DNA from: Trachythela sp. YZ-2020
Taxonomy: Eukaryota; Cnidaria; Anthozoa; Malacalcyonacea; Clavulariidae
Direction: 5' to 3'
Length of the DNA: 64,000 nt
Assembly: GCA_016169945.1 (NCBI GenBank)
Contig: JADLSH010000333.1
Coordinates: 1,798,001 to 1,862,000, forward strand
Within the stretch, counting starts at the first letter, position 1; the number at the start of each line of letters is the position of its first letter. Positions 53,763 to 64,000 of this stretch are shown here, one piece after another. Both the position numbers and the translations under genes were made by a program. A model generated the notes under the pieces. That model did not search any database. It worked only from the letters and a program-made list of their open reading frames with translations, and was not told the origin of the DNA.

Positions 53763-55535
53763 TATACACACTTTCGTTGATTATGTCATAAATACTTATT
53801 TGGTGCACTGATCTAGCCTGATAGCCTCGTTTCCATGAGTAAAGCCAGGCGATTGGCTCACAATTCATGAAAACGAGGCTTACAGTACAAGTCAAAAAGA
53901 ATTTATCAGGGGCTGGTTGTACAAAGCCTGGATAGAACTAACAAGTGGATAGTGATTTTTAATCTAAAACAGGTCGTTTTTGGTATATCACCTGGATTAA
54001 ATTTTAGTATTTCTAAATTGAAGGTTTGTTTCATTATTTGTGGGCTCCAAATCAGTAGTTTTACAGCTTTCAAAGCATATTCATGCCGGTTGAAAATTTG
54101 ACTATCCAGTGGATAGCGCTATTTGACTTCCGTACAACCTTAACCGTGGAACAACCGGCCCCAGTTCATTCTCGGAAAGGTTTAATATAAATTGCGATAG
54201 AATGTTAAGTGGTTGGGGACTATACATTGGTGGATAAGCGAAAATTAAACAACGACTGCACTTAATTTGTAAACGACTGAACTTAAATCCCATGCACCAA
54301 ATTTGTAGTTGCAAACCTAATTGTTCTATTTGGATTAAAGTATATTTGCTTGGTTGTTCCGCCATTTAGGCTAAACGGGCTTCGTACAACCGGGCCCCTG
54401 AACGATTAAGATCTAACCATTAACCCAGGACGCACAAGAGAACATTGCAGTACGTTTACATGCTGCGATTTGTCGAGTCAGTTTTGGTTTTGCTGAATGT
54501 TAATCAACTACAATTTTTAGTTTTTTACATCTCCATGCTAACGTTTGCAACTTATTTCTCGAATATCACTAGCGTGTATCTGAAATATGCCTGACAAATC
54601 GACAATGACCAATGTAGGGAATGTTCCTTTTCAGATAGAAATCTACCTGAAGTACAGACATGTCTCTCGTGAGATTTAGATAAAATATGCAGTTGTAAGT
54701 TTTTGATTGTGGTCTTTGGAAAACTCACTCCTGTACGATGTATCCAAATTACACTCGAAACAATGCTATTACACAATTTTTATCTTACCGCGTAAAAAGA
54801 GAATGAAAGTTTCATAGATCACAATACAGCCTGAACGGGAATTGACTGGCGCTGTTAGGGAAAACGCCCAGTGAGAATATTGACCATAAATATGTTTTCG
54901 TTTAACTAAGCAGCGGCCGGCAAATTTTAGCAAAACATTACCAACTTCTAATCCATGTTCTAATCTAGAAACGGCTTTTCACATGGTTTACCCATACGTC
55001 AAATATCAGTATCTATAATTATAATAAAGTCTATTTAATCTTATTTTTGTTTTTTAATTAAAAATTCATAGGCTTTTATGAAACGTTTTTATATAATTTA
55101 TTATCTACTACGTTTCGCTGTCCCGTCTTCAGGCTTAAATTAATTACAAAAGATTACAAAGATTTCATTCTGACGTGTTCCGTTTTTTTATATGTTCTAT
55201 TTCAAAGTACCTATTAAGAACTGGTCACCATACCGTCATTTGTTCAAAACTATTTAATACATGTCTCTTACTATGATCTTCCCGTTCGCTTCCCCTTCGC
55301 TTTCCTTTGTCTTGACCCATATTCACTTGTCACAATCTTTGCATTCTCCCAATCAAGGAGAATTTGCATTGTAGAGGAATGATTTGTAGAACAATTATGA
55401 AATATTGAAATAATAGTTGGGCACATTACAGGGCCCCTTTAGGACGAATAGACTGGGGGGGGGCTTCGCATAATATCTAAATATAACCTTTTGCATAACC
55501 TGCCGCATAAAGGTTATGTTAGCAGCACTATTTAT
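53763..55535. other. Unassigned stretch
   Basis: No coding region is supported. A short inverted repeat around AGCCTCGTTTTCAT (53822-53840 and 53866-53880) is visible. On the minus strand 55111-55132 reads CCTGAAGACGGGACAGCGAAACG, reminiscent of a hammerhead core but with a very weak stem II, so it is not called. Confidence 0.4.
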
Positions 55536-56083
55536 ACACCACATATAAATATTCCATACCATCAACTCATTTAGTCCCCTAGGCACAACAGTTTGGGAAA
55601 GAAATGCCAAACTGTGGTTATATCTTTATACCAATCAAATATCAAATTTAATATAAGATGATGTTGACGATTGAAATGACAAACAATGACCATTAACTAT
55701 TAATAAATATGGCATCATTTTAACACTTATGAGTGAACTTTGTCGAAATAGAAGCTCGAATAATGCAGGATATTCGTACAATATTTAAAAAGACACACCA
55801 CATATAAATATTACATACCATCAACTATTTTCGTCCCCCTAGTCACAGCAGTTTGGGAAATAAATGCAAACTGTGCTTATATCTTTATACCAATTAAAAA
55901 TCTTAAAAGTATAAGGTGATAGCTATTGACTATTTGACTATCGAAATGACAATTCGATTTGACGATTTTGACACAAATAGTGTTGAGAATAAATATTGCA
56001 TTATTTTAACACTTTTATGAGTGAACGTTGTCGAAATAGAAGCTCGAATAATGCAGGATATTCGTACAATATTTAAAAAGGCT
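55536..56083. repeat. Tandem duplication, unit about 260-290 bp
   Basis: Unit 1 (55536-55794) and unit 2 (55795-56083) both begin ACACCACATATAAATATT and end GGATATTCGTACAATATTTAAAAA-like sequence (AGCTCGAATAATGCAGGATA in both). Unit 2 has extra bases in the middle. No gene content. Confidence 0.9.
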
Positions 56084-57877
56084 TACCTTGTTTCAAATGA
56101 TATTGATATACAGCAGGTCAAGTAAAGTAAATACTTTGTGTAAATTAGCGAATCATTTTCACAGCGTAAAATGCAATCAACCACTTCCAATACTCCCTCG
56201 ACTCTTGCCATGTTCAAAACAATATACAAAATTAAAATGATCGTTGGTTTGATGCATAATTTTCAACGTCAAATTAAAAATTTTACTCATGTTTACAATT
56301 GTCGCCCCTCAGTAGTCCGCCATCTTGAAATAATCAACATCAATCCAGTTATATATCGAGATCAAAGAGTGACAATATAATTACGTCATTTTAAGCTAGC
56401 GTACACTGATTGGTCAAACGATGTGTAAGCTAATCGGTGATGGACTGATATAAGCTCGTCGCTGAATGGCTACAACCTAACAGCTAACAGCTAACTTAAC
56501 ATTAACAAGTCGATAGCATTATATCTGCTACGCAGATACAAAAACGTACTGTTTTTTAGATAACAGTCGTGGATAATTCTTCGTCAGATGATGACATATA
56601 TGAACTTGGTTCAAACAACAATGGACCTACGATAAAGTAAGCATTATTAGGACTGCATGTACATAATATATTTATAGCAACGTGGTATGATTACATATTG
56701 TGGTGAAAGAATGAGTGCTATTAAATTGCTATCATTTACAATTACTGTACGTCATATGATCATTCATCAGTTGGTTAATATATAATTGGAGTATGTACTG
56801 GCAGTACCTTACCACTAACTAGTACAATTGTCTGGCATTCAACAGACTAAAATACTAAAGTATGACTTACTGTGTTAGGTGGCATATTGCAAGCTAATAA
56901 GTGAATTGAATACAGTATATATGCCAAATGCCGGATTTCCTATTCAATAGTTTTATAATTCTTTCATGTAATGTACAGTATGTACAATATGTCACATTTG
57001 TCACACTATTAACTAGGAAACCAGTTATTCTTTATTCTGAAATAAGTTCAGGAAGCAGTGATGGTGATGACTTTAGCAGCCAGTATTCAAATACATTATT
57101 CAAACAAAATAACAAAAGGTTAGTAATAAATATAAGTATTGCACCTAGTGTGATGCATATTATTAGTGACAATATACATATACCGGTACATCAACAACTA
57201 AACTGACAATATTTATAGTACTTGAAATTGTAATTTCTGTTTTTCAGAAAAGTTGGAGAGCTATATGAGGGAAACGATTTCTTACCAGTTTTTGAATGGA
57301 CATCAAAGATCAAAAGCCCATTAGAAATATTGGAAATATTGCTGAAACCACCCGAGAACATCACAACATGTACAGCTGTGCCAAACAACATATCCCACAA
57401 TGCGTGTTTTCTGCTTAACTTGGAATCCCTGAAATCGCAAAATGATTGGAAATCGGATGACATGGGTTATTGGAAGAACAACGGAGGGCAACGCTATCGC
57501 TTGGCAATGCTGGATGGAGCAGTTTTTCCAATTGACAATGATGATGTTTTTGCAGATGCGGTAAACAAGACAGAGTACAGTGTAAAGAGGATCTACTACA
57601 AGAATAAGACATCTCCAGACTTGCGAAAAATTGTTTCTATTCTCGAAGGTAAAGATAAACATTCGCACATGTAGCTATAGGCAGTGAAAGATTCGTTGGT
57701 AATGGGACCGGCCAGACAAACTGGGGTATTCTCCCCCAGAAAATTGTGAAATATAGAGTTTCTGAGATTGGCATTTCCTACGTTATATGGGAGAACAGTT
57801 TGTGTGCAGTATTATACAATTACTTTATGGTTTCCGTGTTTGGATGGCCTGATCCAAACACGCGGGAATGTTGCGAG

Positions 57878-57947
57878 AGTTAAGAAAAGCGCGCGAAATC
57901 TCGAGCCGAAGGCGAGTGATTTTGCGAGCTTTTCTTAACTCGAGTTA
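57878..57947. repeat. Short foldback repeat
   Basis: GAGTTAAGAAAAGC and GCTTTTCTTAACTC flank a GC-rich centre; a second small hairpin (CGTGTTTGGAT with ATCCAAACACG) precedes it at 57837-57865. They lie in an intron of the transposase-like gene. Confidence 0.8.
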
Positions 57948-58303
57948 GATTATTAACCCATTAACAAATTACCAGAAATTCTACCCACTTTCTAGAGTGG
58001 AGCTAGTCGATTGTAATTCTTGGACTCTTGGTTCAGCTTATCAGAGCTCACATGATCAGCTGAAAATACAAATGAAACCTACATTGTACCTTCAACTAGT
58101 ATAACTAACAGTATAATTACAGTATCTCCCAAAGGGTATATGTTAGTGATAGGGTTGTGATTGGGATTAAGATAAAATTATATATACTTGTGTGAGAAAC
58201 ATAGGGATTTGACCAGCATGCAAGTGTGTGGGCATGATACTTGCATCATGCAAAGTGCAAGGCATGCAAACCAGTTATAGATACATATCTTAGACTTACT
58301 GTG

Positions 58304-58709
58304 TTAGAGTTCATAATGCCCTTGTCAATGTCTTCCCCCGTGGTGTAGGAGGGCAGGCATAACCCGGGGAATTTTGGTCTGTCAAATTTCCCCACATGGG
58401 GTTTGGAATTAAAATGTTGAAACAGACAATATCACTTTAAAAATAATATGTTTAACAAAAGGAAAACTTTTATGATAAAAATGGACATGAATAAATCGTT
58501 GAGCGCTCGAAGCAGTCAAATGCTCGGAACAGGCCAAAATGTTTTGTCAAATTCCCATCCCTGGGCACTAACAGTGCTGTCAAAAGGGCCGCGTATATGT
58601 GTTTTACCCTCTTGAAATAAAGATTTTACTTACTTACTAAAAACCCGGGTTATTCCTGCCCTTCTACACCGCGGGAAAGACATTGACAAGTGCATAACTC
58701 TAAGGTTTA
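58304..58709. mobile_element. Foldback element of about 400 bp
   Basis: Inverted arms 58304-58372 and 58645-58709 start TTAGAGTT and share CTTGTCAATGTCTT and GGGCAGG-type segments with a few mismatches. The centre is non-coding. It lies in an intron of the transposase-like gene. Confidence 0.8.
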
Positions 58710-59367
58710 ACTGTCACAAACAAGATCTGTGTCAGAAAACTTGCACATAAAATGTACATAATATATATAGTTAACTCTAATTACCTGATAAAGGTCTTTA
58801 TCAATGGTTCATTATTATTTAATTATTTGGTAAAGCGTCATTATTTTTATCACTTTAGATCATCCTAATTTGATCTTCATTCAATATGTAAACGAACATA
58901 TTCATCCAGTTATGTGAGAACTAAGGAAAGCACGGTAAACAGGTTGCGTAATGAGTCATCTGTTCAAGCACCCAAAGCAGCTTATCATACCATACACAAG
59001 CAAAATACCTAAGACGTGGTCACACAGAAAAACGATTCTTTAACCAACAGGACTCCCTTATTATTCTCTTGGAGCAATGTAAACGTCAGCAAATTGAACG
59101 GGATACACAACCATTTATCTGGGAAGTTACAGGAGCCCCAGAACTGAGATGCATTTTGGCTTTTGATTGGCAGCTTCAAGACCTGGCAACATTTTGTACA
59201 GATCCTGCCCAGTTCTCAATATTTGGAGCTGACCCAACATTTAACCTCGGAAGGTTTAACGTTACTGTCACATCGTTCCAAAATCTGAAGGTGGTTGACC
59301 GGGAAAATGGTCGTCATCCAACAATAATTGGCCCAATGCTTCTCAGTCAAACCAAATCGTTTATGGG

Positions 59368-59715
59368 GCTTCGGTGGCACAGTCGTCAGAGCAAGCGCCT
59401 TTCACCTCTGAGTCTTGAGTTTGATTCTCGTTGAGGACACTCATATATCACACTCATGTGAAAAGAGCAAGTCAACGCTCTGTCGAAAGTCGTGGGTTTT
59501 CTCCGGGCAATCCGGTTTCCTCCCACAGGGAAAGTTGACTGGGTGGGTTAGGATAGACAGATTAGGAAATAATACCACAAATATTGTAAAAATAAATAAT
59601 GTAGGTACATGATATAGGTAAGCTAGATACTTGATGTAATCGGTCACTGAAAAGCCCCAATGGGGAGTGAGCTGAATAATGTATGTATGTATGTGTATGT
59701 ATGCATACAACTACT
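59368..59715 (+). mobile_element. tRNA-derived SINE inserted in the transposase-like gene
   Basis: Starts GGGGCTTCGGTGGCACAGTC (A-box like) with GAGTTTGATTCTCG in B-box position, contains CTCCGGGCAATCCGGTTTCC (the core shared with the SINE at 27040), ends AGCCCCAATGGGGAGTGAGC followed by a (TGTA)n tail at 59675-59702. Confidence 0.82.
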
Positions 59716-60469
59716 TTTTCAGTAAAGTTGTTAGTCTTAATAAGGAAGTCCGGGGGATTCTGGCTTACGGAACTGATGGCGAGGAGGAACTGTTTAAGGC
59801 AATGAACTTTAGCTTTCCCAGAGCTTTACATTTGAGGTGCTTTAGTCACTTCCGGGACAACTGCAAGGAGAAACTGAGGTCATCCAACATCCATGAAAAA
59901 TTCCAGAAGGAGTTTCTTGCAGACATATTTGGACGTGTTGGGGAAGCGTGGGAAAAAGGTCAGTGACTAAAACAAATTTAACATGTTTAATGCTTTTGAA
60001 GTGTTTTTTATAGTATTTGTCTGGAATTTTTCCCCAATGTGCAAACTCGGGCCTAAACATTTTTCGAATAGGGTCAGGTTGGCGGTTAGGGTTAAATTTA
60101 AGTTTAATTTAATCAAAGAAATGATAACAAGCTTTGGCACAGATCAGACGGGTGTCACATGAAGGCAAACAGGAACTGAGGTTATTCCAATTCAATCCTG
60201 GCACGATATGTTTGTTGTTTCATAGACATATGAGTTTATATTGTCAGTACATGTACTGATATTAAAAGGCTAATTAAATTCAGCATTTTGTAAACACTTA
60301 CCTTACCGCTAGATCTTTTGTTGACTGGTAATCATAGAAATCCTTTTGGTATATATTATCAAGATAATATTTCAATATGTAGACGATTATATATAGAGTA
60401 CAGCCTATATTTCAGAGTACAGCCTATATTTCAATGCCACCCACTCCACTCCACAAGGCGTCAAGGCTA

Positions 60470-60622
60470 AAGGCTCTTTTGCACTCGTCGCAAAAACCAA
60501 CTCGCAAGCTCGCTGCGAGTACTTTCATCCAATCACAATGCTCGACAGTTTATTTTATTTACATGCAAGAACTCTCAGCGAGTTTGCGAGTTGGTTTTGC
60601 GATGAGTGGAAAAGAGTCTTCA
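60470..60622. repeat. Foldback repeat in the last intron
   Basis: GGCTCTTTTGCACTCGTCGC and its near-complement at 60598-60618, together with CCAACTCGCAAGCTCGC and GCGAGTTTGCGAGTTGG, form imperfect arms of about 50 bases around an 80 base centre. Confidence 0.8.
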
Positions 60623-60634
60623 ATCGTATCTTCA

Positions 60635-60868
60635 CAGAATACTATACAGAAAGTCATTTCTTTATTGTTTTTGCGTAAGCGCTATTTCGTCATGATTCGT
60701 CACTCCGCAAGTGCCCTAAACAGAAGTAGTCACCCCCCTGGGAATATAGCCATTTTTAATGTTTCCAGGAGGGTGACTGCTTCTGTTTAGGGCACTTGCC
60801 GAGTGACGAATCATGACGAATAGCGCTTACGCAAAAATAATAGAGATGACTTTCTGTATAGTATTCTG
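60635..60868. mobile_element. Foldback element with about 105 bp arms
   Basis: From CAGAATACTATACAG to its exact complement CTGTATAGTATTCTG; the arms also share GCGTAAGCGCTATT and AAGTGCCCTAAACAG with their complements, and the loop is only about 20 to 30 bases. Located in the intron 59959-61666, immediately after the previous foldback. Confidence 0.9.
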
Positions 60869-61788
60869 CGGTATCTTGTTAGTTTAGAAAGAAGCTACTT
60901 CATGTATGCTATTATATTGGATTGCTGTATATTGCCAGCCTCCTCCGCAGGCAACTCTCGGTGAACGCAGAATTGTGTAATACTTGGCAAAAATTACAGA
61001 ACACCTCCAATTATCCCTCAATATCCAATTATCCCTCAATTCTGCCGTTTTCCACGAAGTTGCTTGCGGAGGAAGCTATGTTTGAGCCACGAGATCCCGC
61101 TTTCCCGGGTTTCATATGAAGGTCTAGATGGGGTTTAAACGTTTAATGCCCCTATTTTAGAATATATGATGTTGCTAGCCACGCTAAATTTTTTGCTGTT
61201 GACTGTCATAAATAAATTAGCATTGTAATTACTACAAAAGTCTAACACATTCCAAAATACGCATCCAAAAGTCCCAAACACTACTAACGGTTCCTGACAA
61301 AAGCAATAAAAAACTATAAAAAGAAAGGTCAGATTCAGGCGTGTTGTCAACGAGGGGCAGGGGGCTAAAGAGAGAGCTACAACCCACCCGTCCGGGAACT
61401 TTAACCCTCCCCCCCTTCCGCATTGGGGGAAAAGTTAACGTTTCGTCGGGGGGAAATCTATATACAGTACAAAAGTATGGTTACATAATATATGGCAATG
61501 AGCAAAACACTATTGGAAAATCTATAATGTAATTGTTACATGGCCATACCGACACATCGCAAAACAGCCGTTGGCTTGCGTGTCGTGTGTTCAAATCACT
61601 GATGGTTCAAATACTTATATTTCGGCATTCATGGTGTTTAATATTAACCTCTATTTTACTTTTAAGGTCTCGTGGACGCTGATGATTCCCAGGATTTTCA
61701 GTCCAAATTGATGGCAGTCAAGGAAGTGTGGAACAGCAAAGAGAAACAGTACCTGCCACTCCCACGTTTTTTTACTACATTCTCGTGA

Positions 61789-63585
61789 AGGTTAGCATTT
61801 TTATAAATTGGTTACGTATACCCCTTTTGTAAAACATTAAGCATGTAAATGAAAGTGAAACGGTTTTTCAGATAATTTGTAACCATATACAGTATATTCC
61901 TACACAAATTGCTTTGCATCTGATCAGCTAACATACAATACAATGATAATAACCATAGTTTAATTGCTCAATTTTCAAGCTGACCGGTGCCTAGTAGTTC
62001 TTAAATGAAAGCCAAAGGTTCTCTTATGCGGATTTTACTGTACATATAATATTAATAATTTTTAAATATAAATACTATAATTAGCATACTAGTTGAGGTA
62101 AAAGTTGCCATGTCCATGAACGTGGTTGCCTTATTTGGCTGTAATAACATCTTATCTTTGCCTTTGGCTATTATATTTATCCAGTTTGATTTAAATGGGC
62201 ATATAAAATTTGAGAAATCATGCAGTCAGTTCTTATATATTAATTCTTAAAGCCTAAAGGATAAATGAAACTGTTCTTATACGGAATTATAACAGTCCAT
62301 TGCATTGTACATGTGACACATGTTCACCAGCAAACATAATTCTCGCGTGAAATATGTTTTTATCACACATTTTTACTGCAGTGTCAATAGCTATAATTTA
62401 ACAGCTGAACGTAAGTCTTAAAAGCCAGATATTGATTGTAATTTGGTATACGAAGGAAATAAAAGTACTAAAACGGAACGGCTCAAATCCCAACATCTGT
62501 ATACAATGACAACGTACAATAACAATGTACATGTCATAGACAATATTATACACTCTACATATAGAGCCCGTCATTTTATATATCAAAAGTATCAAAATTT
62601 CAGTCTTCAAGCTGTGCAAACATTCGCATGATGACTGAGAACTAGAAAAATATATAATCGAACTTCCTACGGCTACGACTGTTTCCTTTTGAAAAACGCA
62701 GCACATGATGGTAATAAAACAGTTTATCATTCGAGAAAAGATTAATGCCGTCGTCAGATATATGATGTGAGTTTTGAAACGTATTCAGTCTACTGAACCT
62801 TGTCTTTGATTGCTCAAAACTGATTGAATTCAAGTTTGTTGGCATAACCGTAGACTTTAGCAAGGCCGCTAATTTAGTATATGTATGGTCTCGGAAATTT
62901 TTCTTGCCCGTGAACAAATCAAGGCTCAAAACAAGGTTAAAGACTAGTTACCCCCATCTTCAAAGCCGGCTTTGGATGTCGATCATGCCCTTTTGAGATG
63001 TTAAAATCTTTCGTTCTTCAACACTGTACTTTGTGCAGACCTCTAGTTTGTTCACCTTTAGTTACACAGGTTGGCGGATTAAACTGATATTCATGTCGGT
63101 CCTTCGACTCCTTCTTAAAGCCGTTTTCCACTTCAAACGTATCGTAGCATTTTCTTTTGTGTCAAAGTATTATTTCTACCCGAGTGCTCAGGAAACAAAG
63201 AACTACGCTATGTTTCGCTACGATATGAAACAGGCTTTAAGGCTATTTTCGACTTCAACCGTATCATACCGAAACGTAGCCGTATTTCATTGTTTCGTGG
63301 GCATTCGGCTATAACTAACGACTCTGGCACAAAGAGGGATTTGACTATACGTTATTAGTCGTTGCGATACGTTAGAAATATAGAAAATTGCCTGTGATTG
63401 GAGTTGCACTATTGTCTTAGACGATACTTTATATATACCCATAAATTGACAATAGCTTTGGTTGAAAACTCCCAATGGTGGAAAAAATAACATGGCTTGC
63501 TGATGCACGAGCTTCTTAAAATACTATTTGTATTTAGTAGAATCATACTAGTATACTATCGCAAATGCTGTAATTTGATTGGCTA
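61789..63585. other. Unassigned stretch
   Basis: No gene is supported. The minus frame at 62642-62929 (SLDLFTGKKNFRDHTYTKLA, KTRFSRLNTF) has protein-like composition but no known motif. Confidence 0.4.
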
Positions 63586-63829
63586 CGCTACTCGCTATCT
63601 AATTGTTGATAGATAGCGAGTAGCGAAACAGCCATCTCCTCGACGCGATTTTTAACAAAATTCAATAAATTATGAAAAACGTTTTGAAACACTGTTTTCT
63701 TGCTGGTTTCTACTAAAACAATTAGATTATTCGCTTTCGATTTCTATGAGATGATAGTTAATTCGGGCTTCATCCTCATCCTCATCAACTATCACCTCAT
63801 AGAAATCTTGAGCTCATAATCTAATTGTT
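63586..63829. repeat. Two adjacent hairpins
   Basis: 63586-63625 is a perfect 15 bp stem (CGCTACTCGCTATCT and complement) with a 10 base loop. 63718-63829 pairs ACAATTAGATTAT with ATAATCTAATTGT and, inside, GATTTCTATGAG with CTCATAGAAATC. Confidence 0.88.
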
Positions 63830-63897
63830 AAATATAGACGTTTATAAGGTAATCAACTGTATAATACACTTATGAGAAAATATTGAAAATCAAGTCG

Positions 63898-64000
63898 GTA
63901 CACCTAACAGATATATTAGCACATGGATTGTTCACCCGATCTGTTTCCGATTTACCAGCGCAAGATTATAGAGTCTTAATTATTTCACACCGCGCTCTCA
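63898..64000 (-). repeat. Inverted copy of 50932-51034, cut by the window end
   Basis: Reverse complement of the earlier segment with a few substitutions. The match starts at TACACCTAAC and runs off the window. Confidence 0.9.

Larger units (their letters stand above)
56560..61788 (+). pseudogene. Multi-exon transposase-like gene (MULE/RNase H-fold type), decayed
   Basis: Exon-like blocks with good splice borders and matching phases: 56560-56636 (acidic, SSSDDDIYELG), 57017-57118 (SSGSSDGDDFSSQYS), 57248-57648 (FLLNLESLKSQNDWKSDDMG, then VKRIYYKNKTSPDLRKIVSI), 58859-59366 (RCILAFDWQLQDLATFC, FSIFGADPTFNLGRFNVTVT, GPMLLSQ), 59723-59958 (GILAYGTDGEEELFKAMNF, LHLRCFSHFRDN) and 61667-61788 (VDADDSQDFQSKL). 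GADPTFNLG and YGTDGE provide the two Asp expected at the active site of a DDE-type transposase, followed by a His/Cys motif. Block 4 has frameshifts near 58918 and 58998, and a SINE sits between blocks 4 and 5. The last block ends in TGA 61786-61788. Superfamily assignment is from pattern memory. Confidence 0.6.

Noticed and set aside
55105..55135. Hammerhead ribozyme on the minus strand
   Set aside because: CTGAAGA and GAAAC are present, but stem II would have only about two pairs and no stem I partner is clear.

Overview
This is eukaryotic nuclear DNA: strongly AT-rich, with introns bounded by GT-AG sites, tRNA-derived SINEs, and a dense pile of metazoan-type transposable elements. The element set (Helentron with OTU and endonuclease domains, Penelope-like elements with hammerhead ribozymes, BEL/Pao LTR elements, a Crypton-type tyrosine recombinase, CR1/L2-like LINEs, hAT and TTAA/TA-type foldback elements, a Polinton polymerase relic) suggests an early-branching aquatic invertebrate. 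A cnidarian is my best guess, but the species cannot be fixed from the sequence alone.

Layout. 1-8.2 kb: a decayed Helentron on the minus strand (OTU-type N-terminus, 19-residue tandem repeats, Rep, helicase, endonuclease) broken by a 335 bp hAT-like MITE and several small lesions. 8.2-13.5 kb: palindromes, a 1.83 kb transposon with long iteron-bearing terminal repeats, and a Polinton polymerase fragment. 13.6-19.2 kb: a Penelope-like element carrying two nested DNA transposons and ending near a degenerate hammerhead motif. 20.2-24.5 kb: a small host-like gene of eight coding exons with a second Penelope remnant (inverted pseudo-LTRs, two hammerheads, GIY-YIG endonuclease) in its last intron. 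25.1-29.2 kb: a two-exon host-like gene whose intron holds a 3.7 kb inverted-repeat element with TTAA target duplications. 29.2-35 kb: LINE fragments and an OB-fold pseudogene split by a 3.4 kb LINE that carries a 2A-like motif. 36-39.5 kb: a hAT MITE, a Crypton-like recombinase pseudogene and another LINE fragment. 39.6-50.2 kb: two truncated BEL/Pao elements joined tail to tail, flanked on both sides by the same 19 bp minisatellite. 50.2-64 kb: minisatellites, a kinase plus cysteine-peptidase-like pseudogene, a 260 bp tandem duplication, a multi-exon transposase-like pseudogene with a SINE in it, and several foldback repeats.

How the parts relate. Almost all coding matter is mobile-element derived, and most copies carry stops, frameshifts or lost catalytic residues. 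The nested order (MITE in Helentron; MITE and hAT in Penelope; Penelope in a host intron; LINE in an OB-fold gene; SINE in only one arm of an inverted repeat) gives a relative timeline of insertions. Target duplications or filled reading frames define several boundaries to the base. Two unrelated element classes, the Helentron and a LINE, each carry a 2A-like NPGP peptide near the start of their reading frame; that is the most interesting signal here. The two intron-containing genes between 20 and 29 kb are the only candidates for ordinary host genes, and I could not identify either product.
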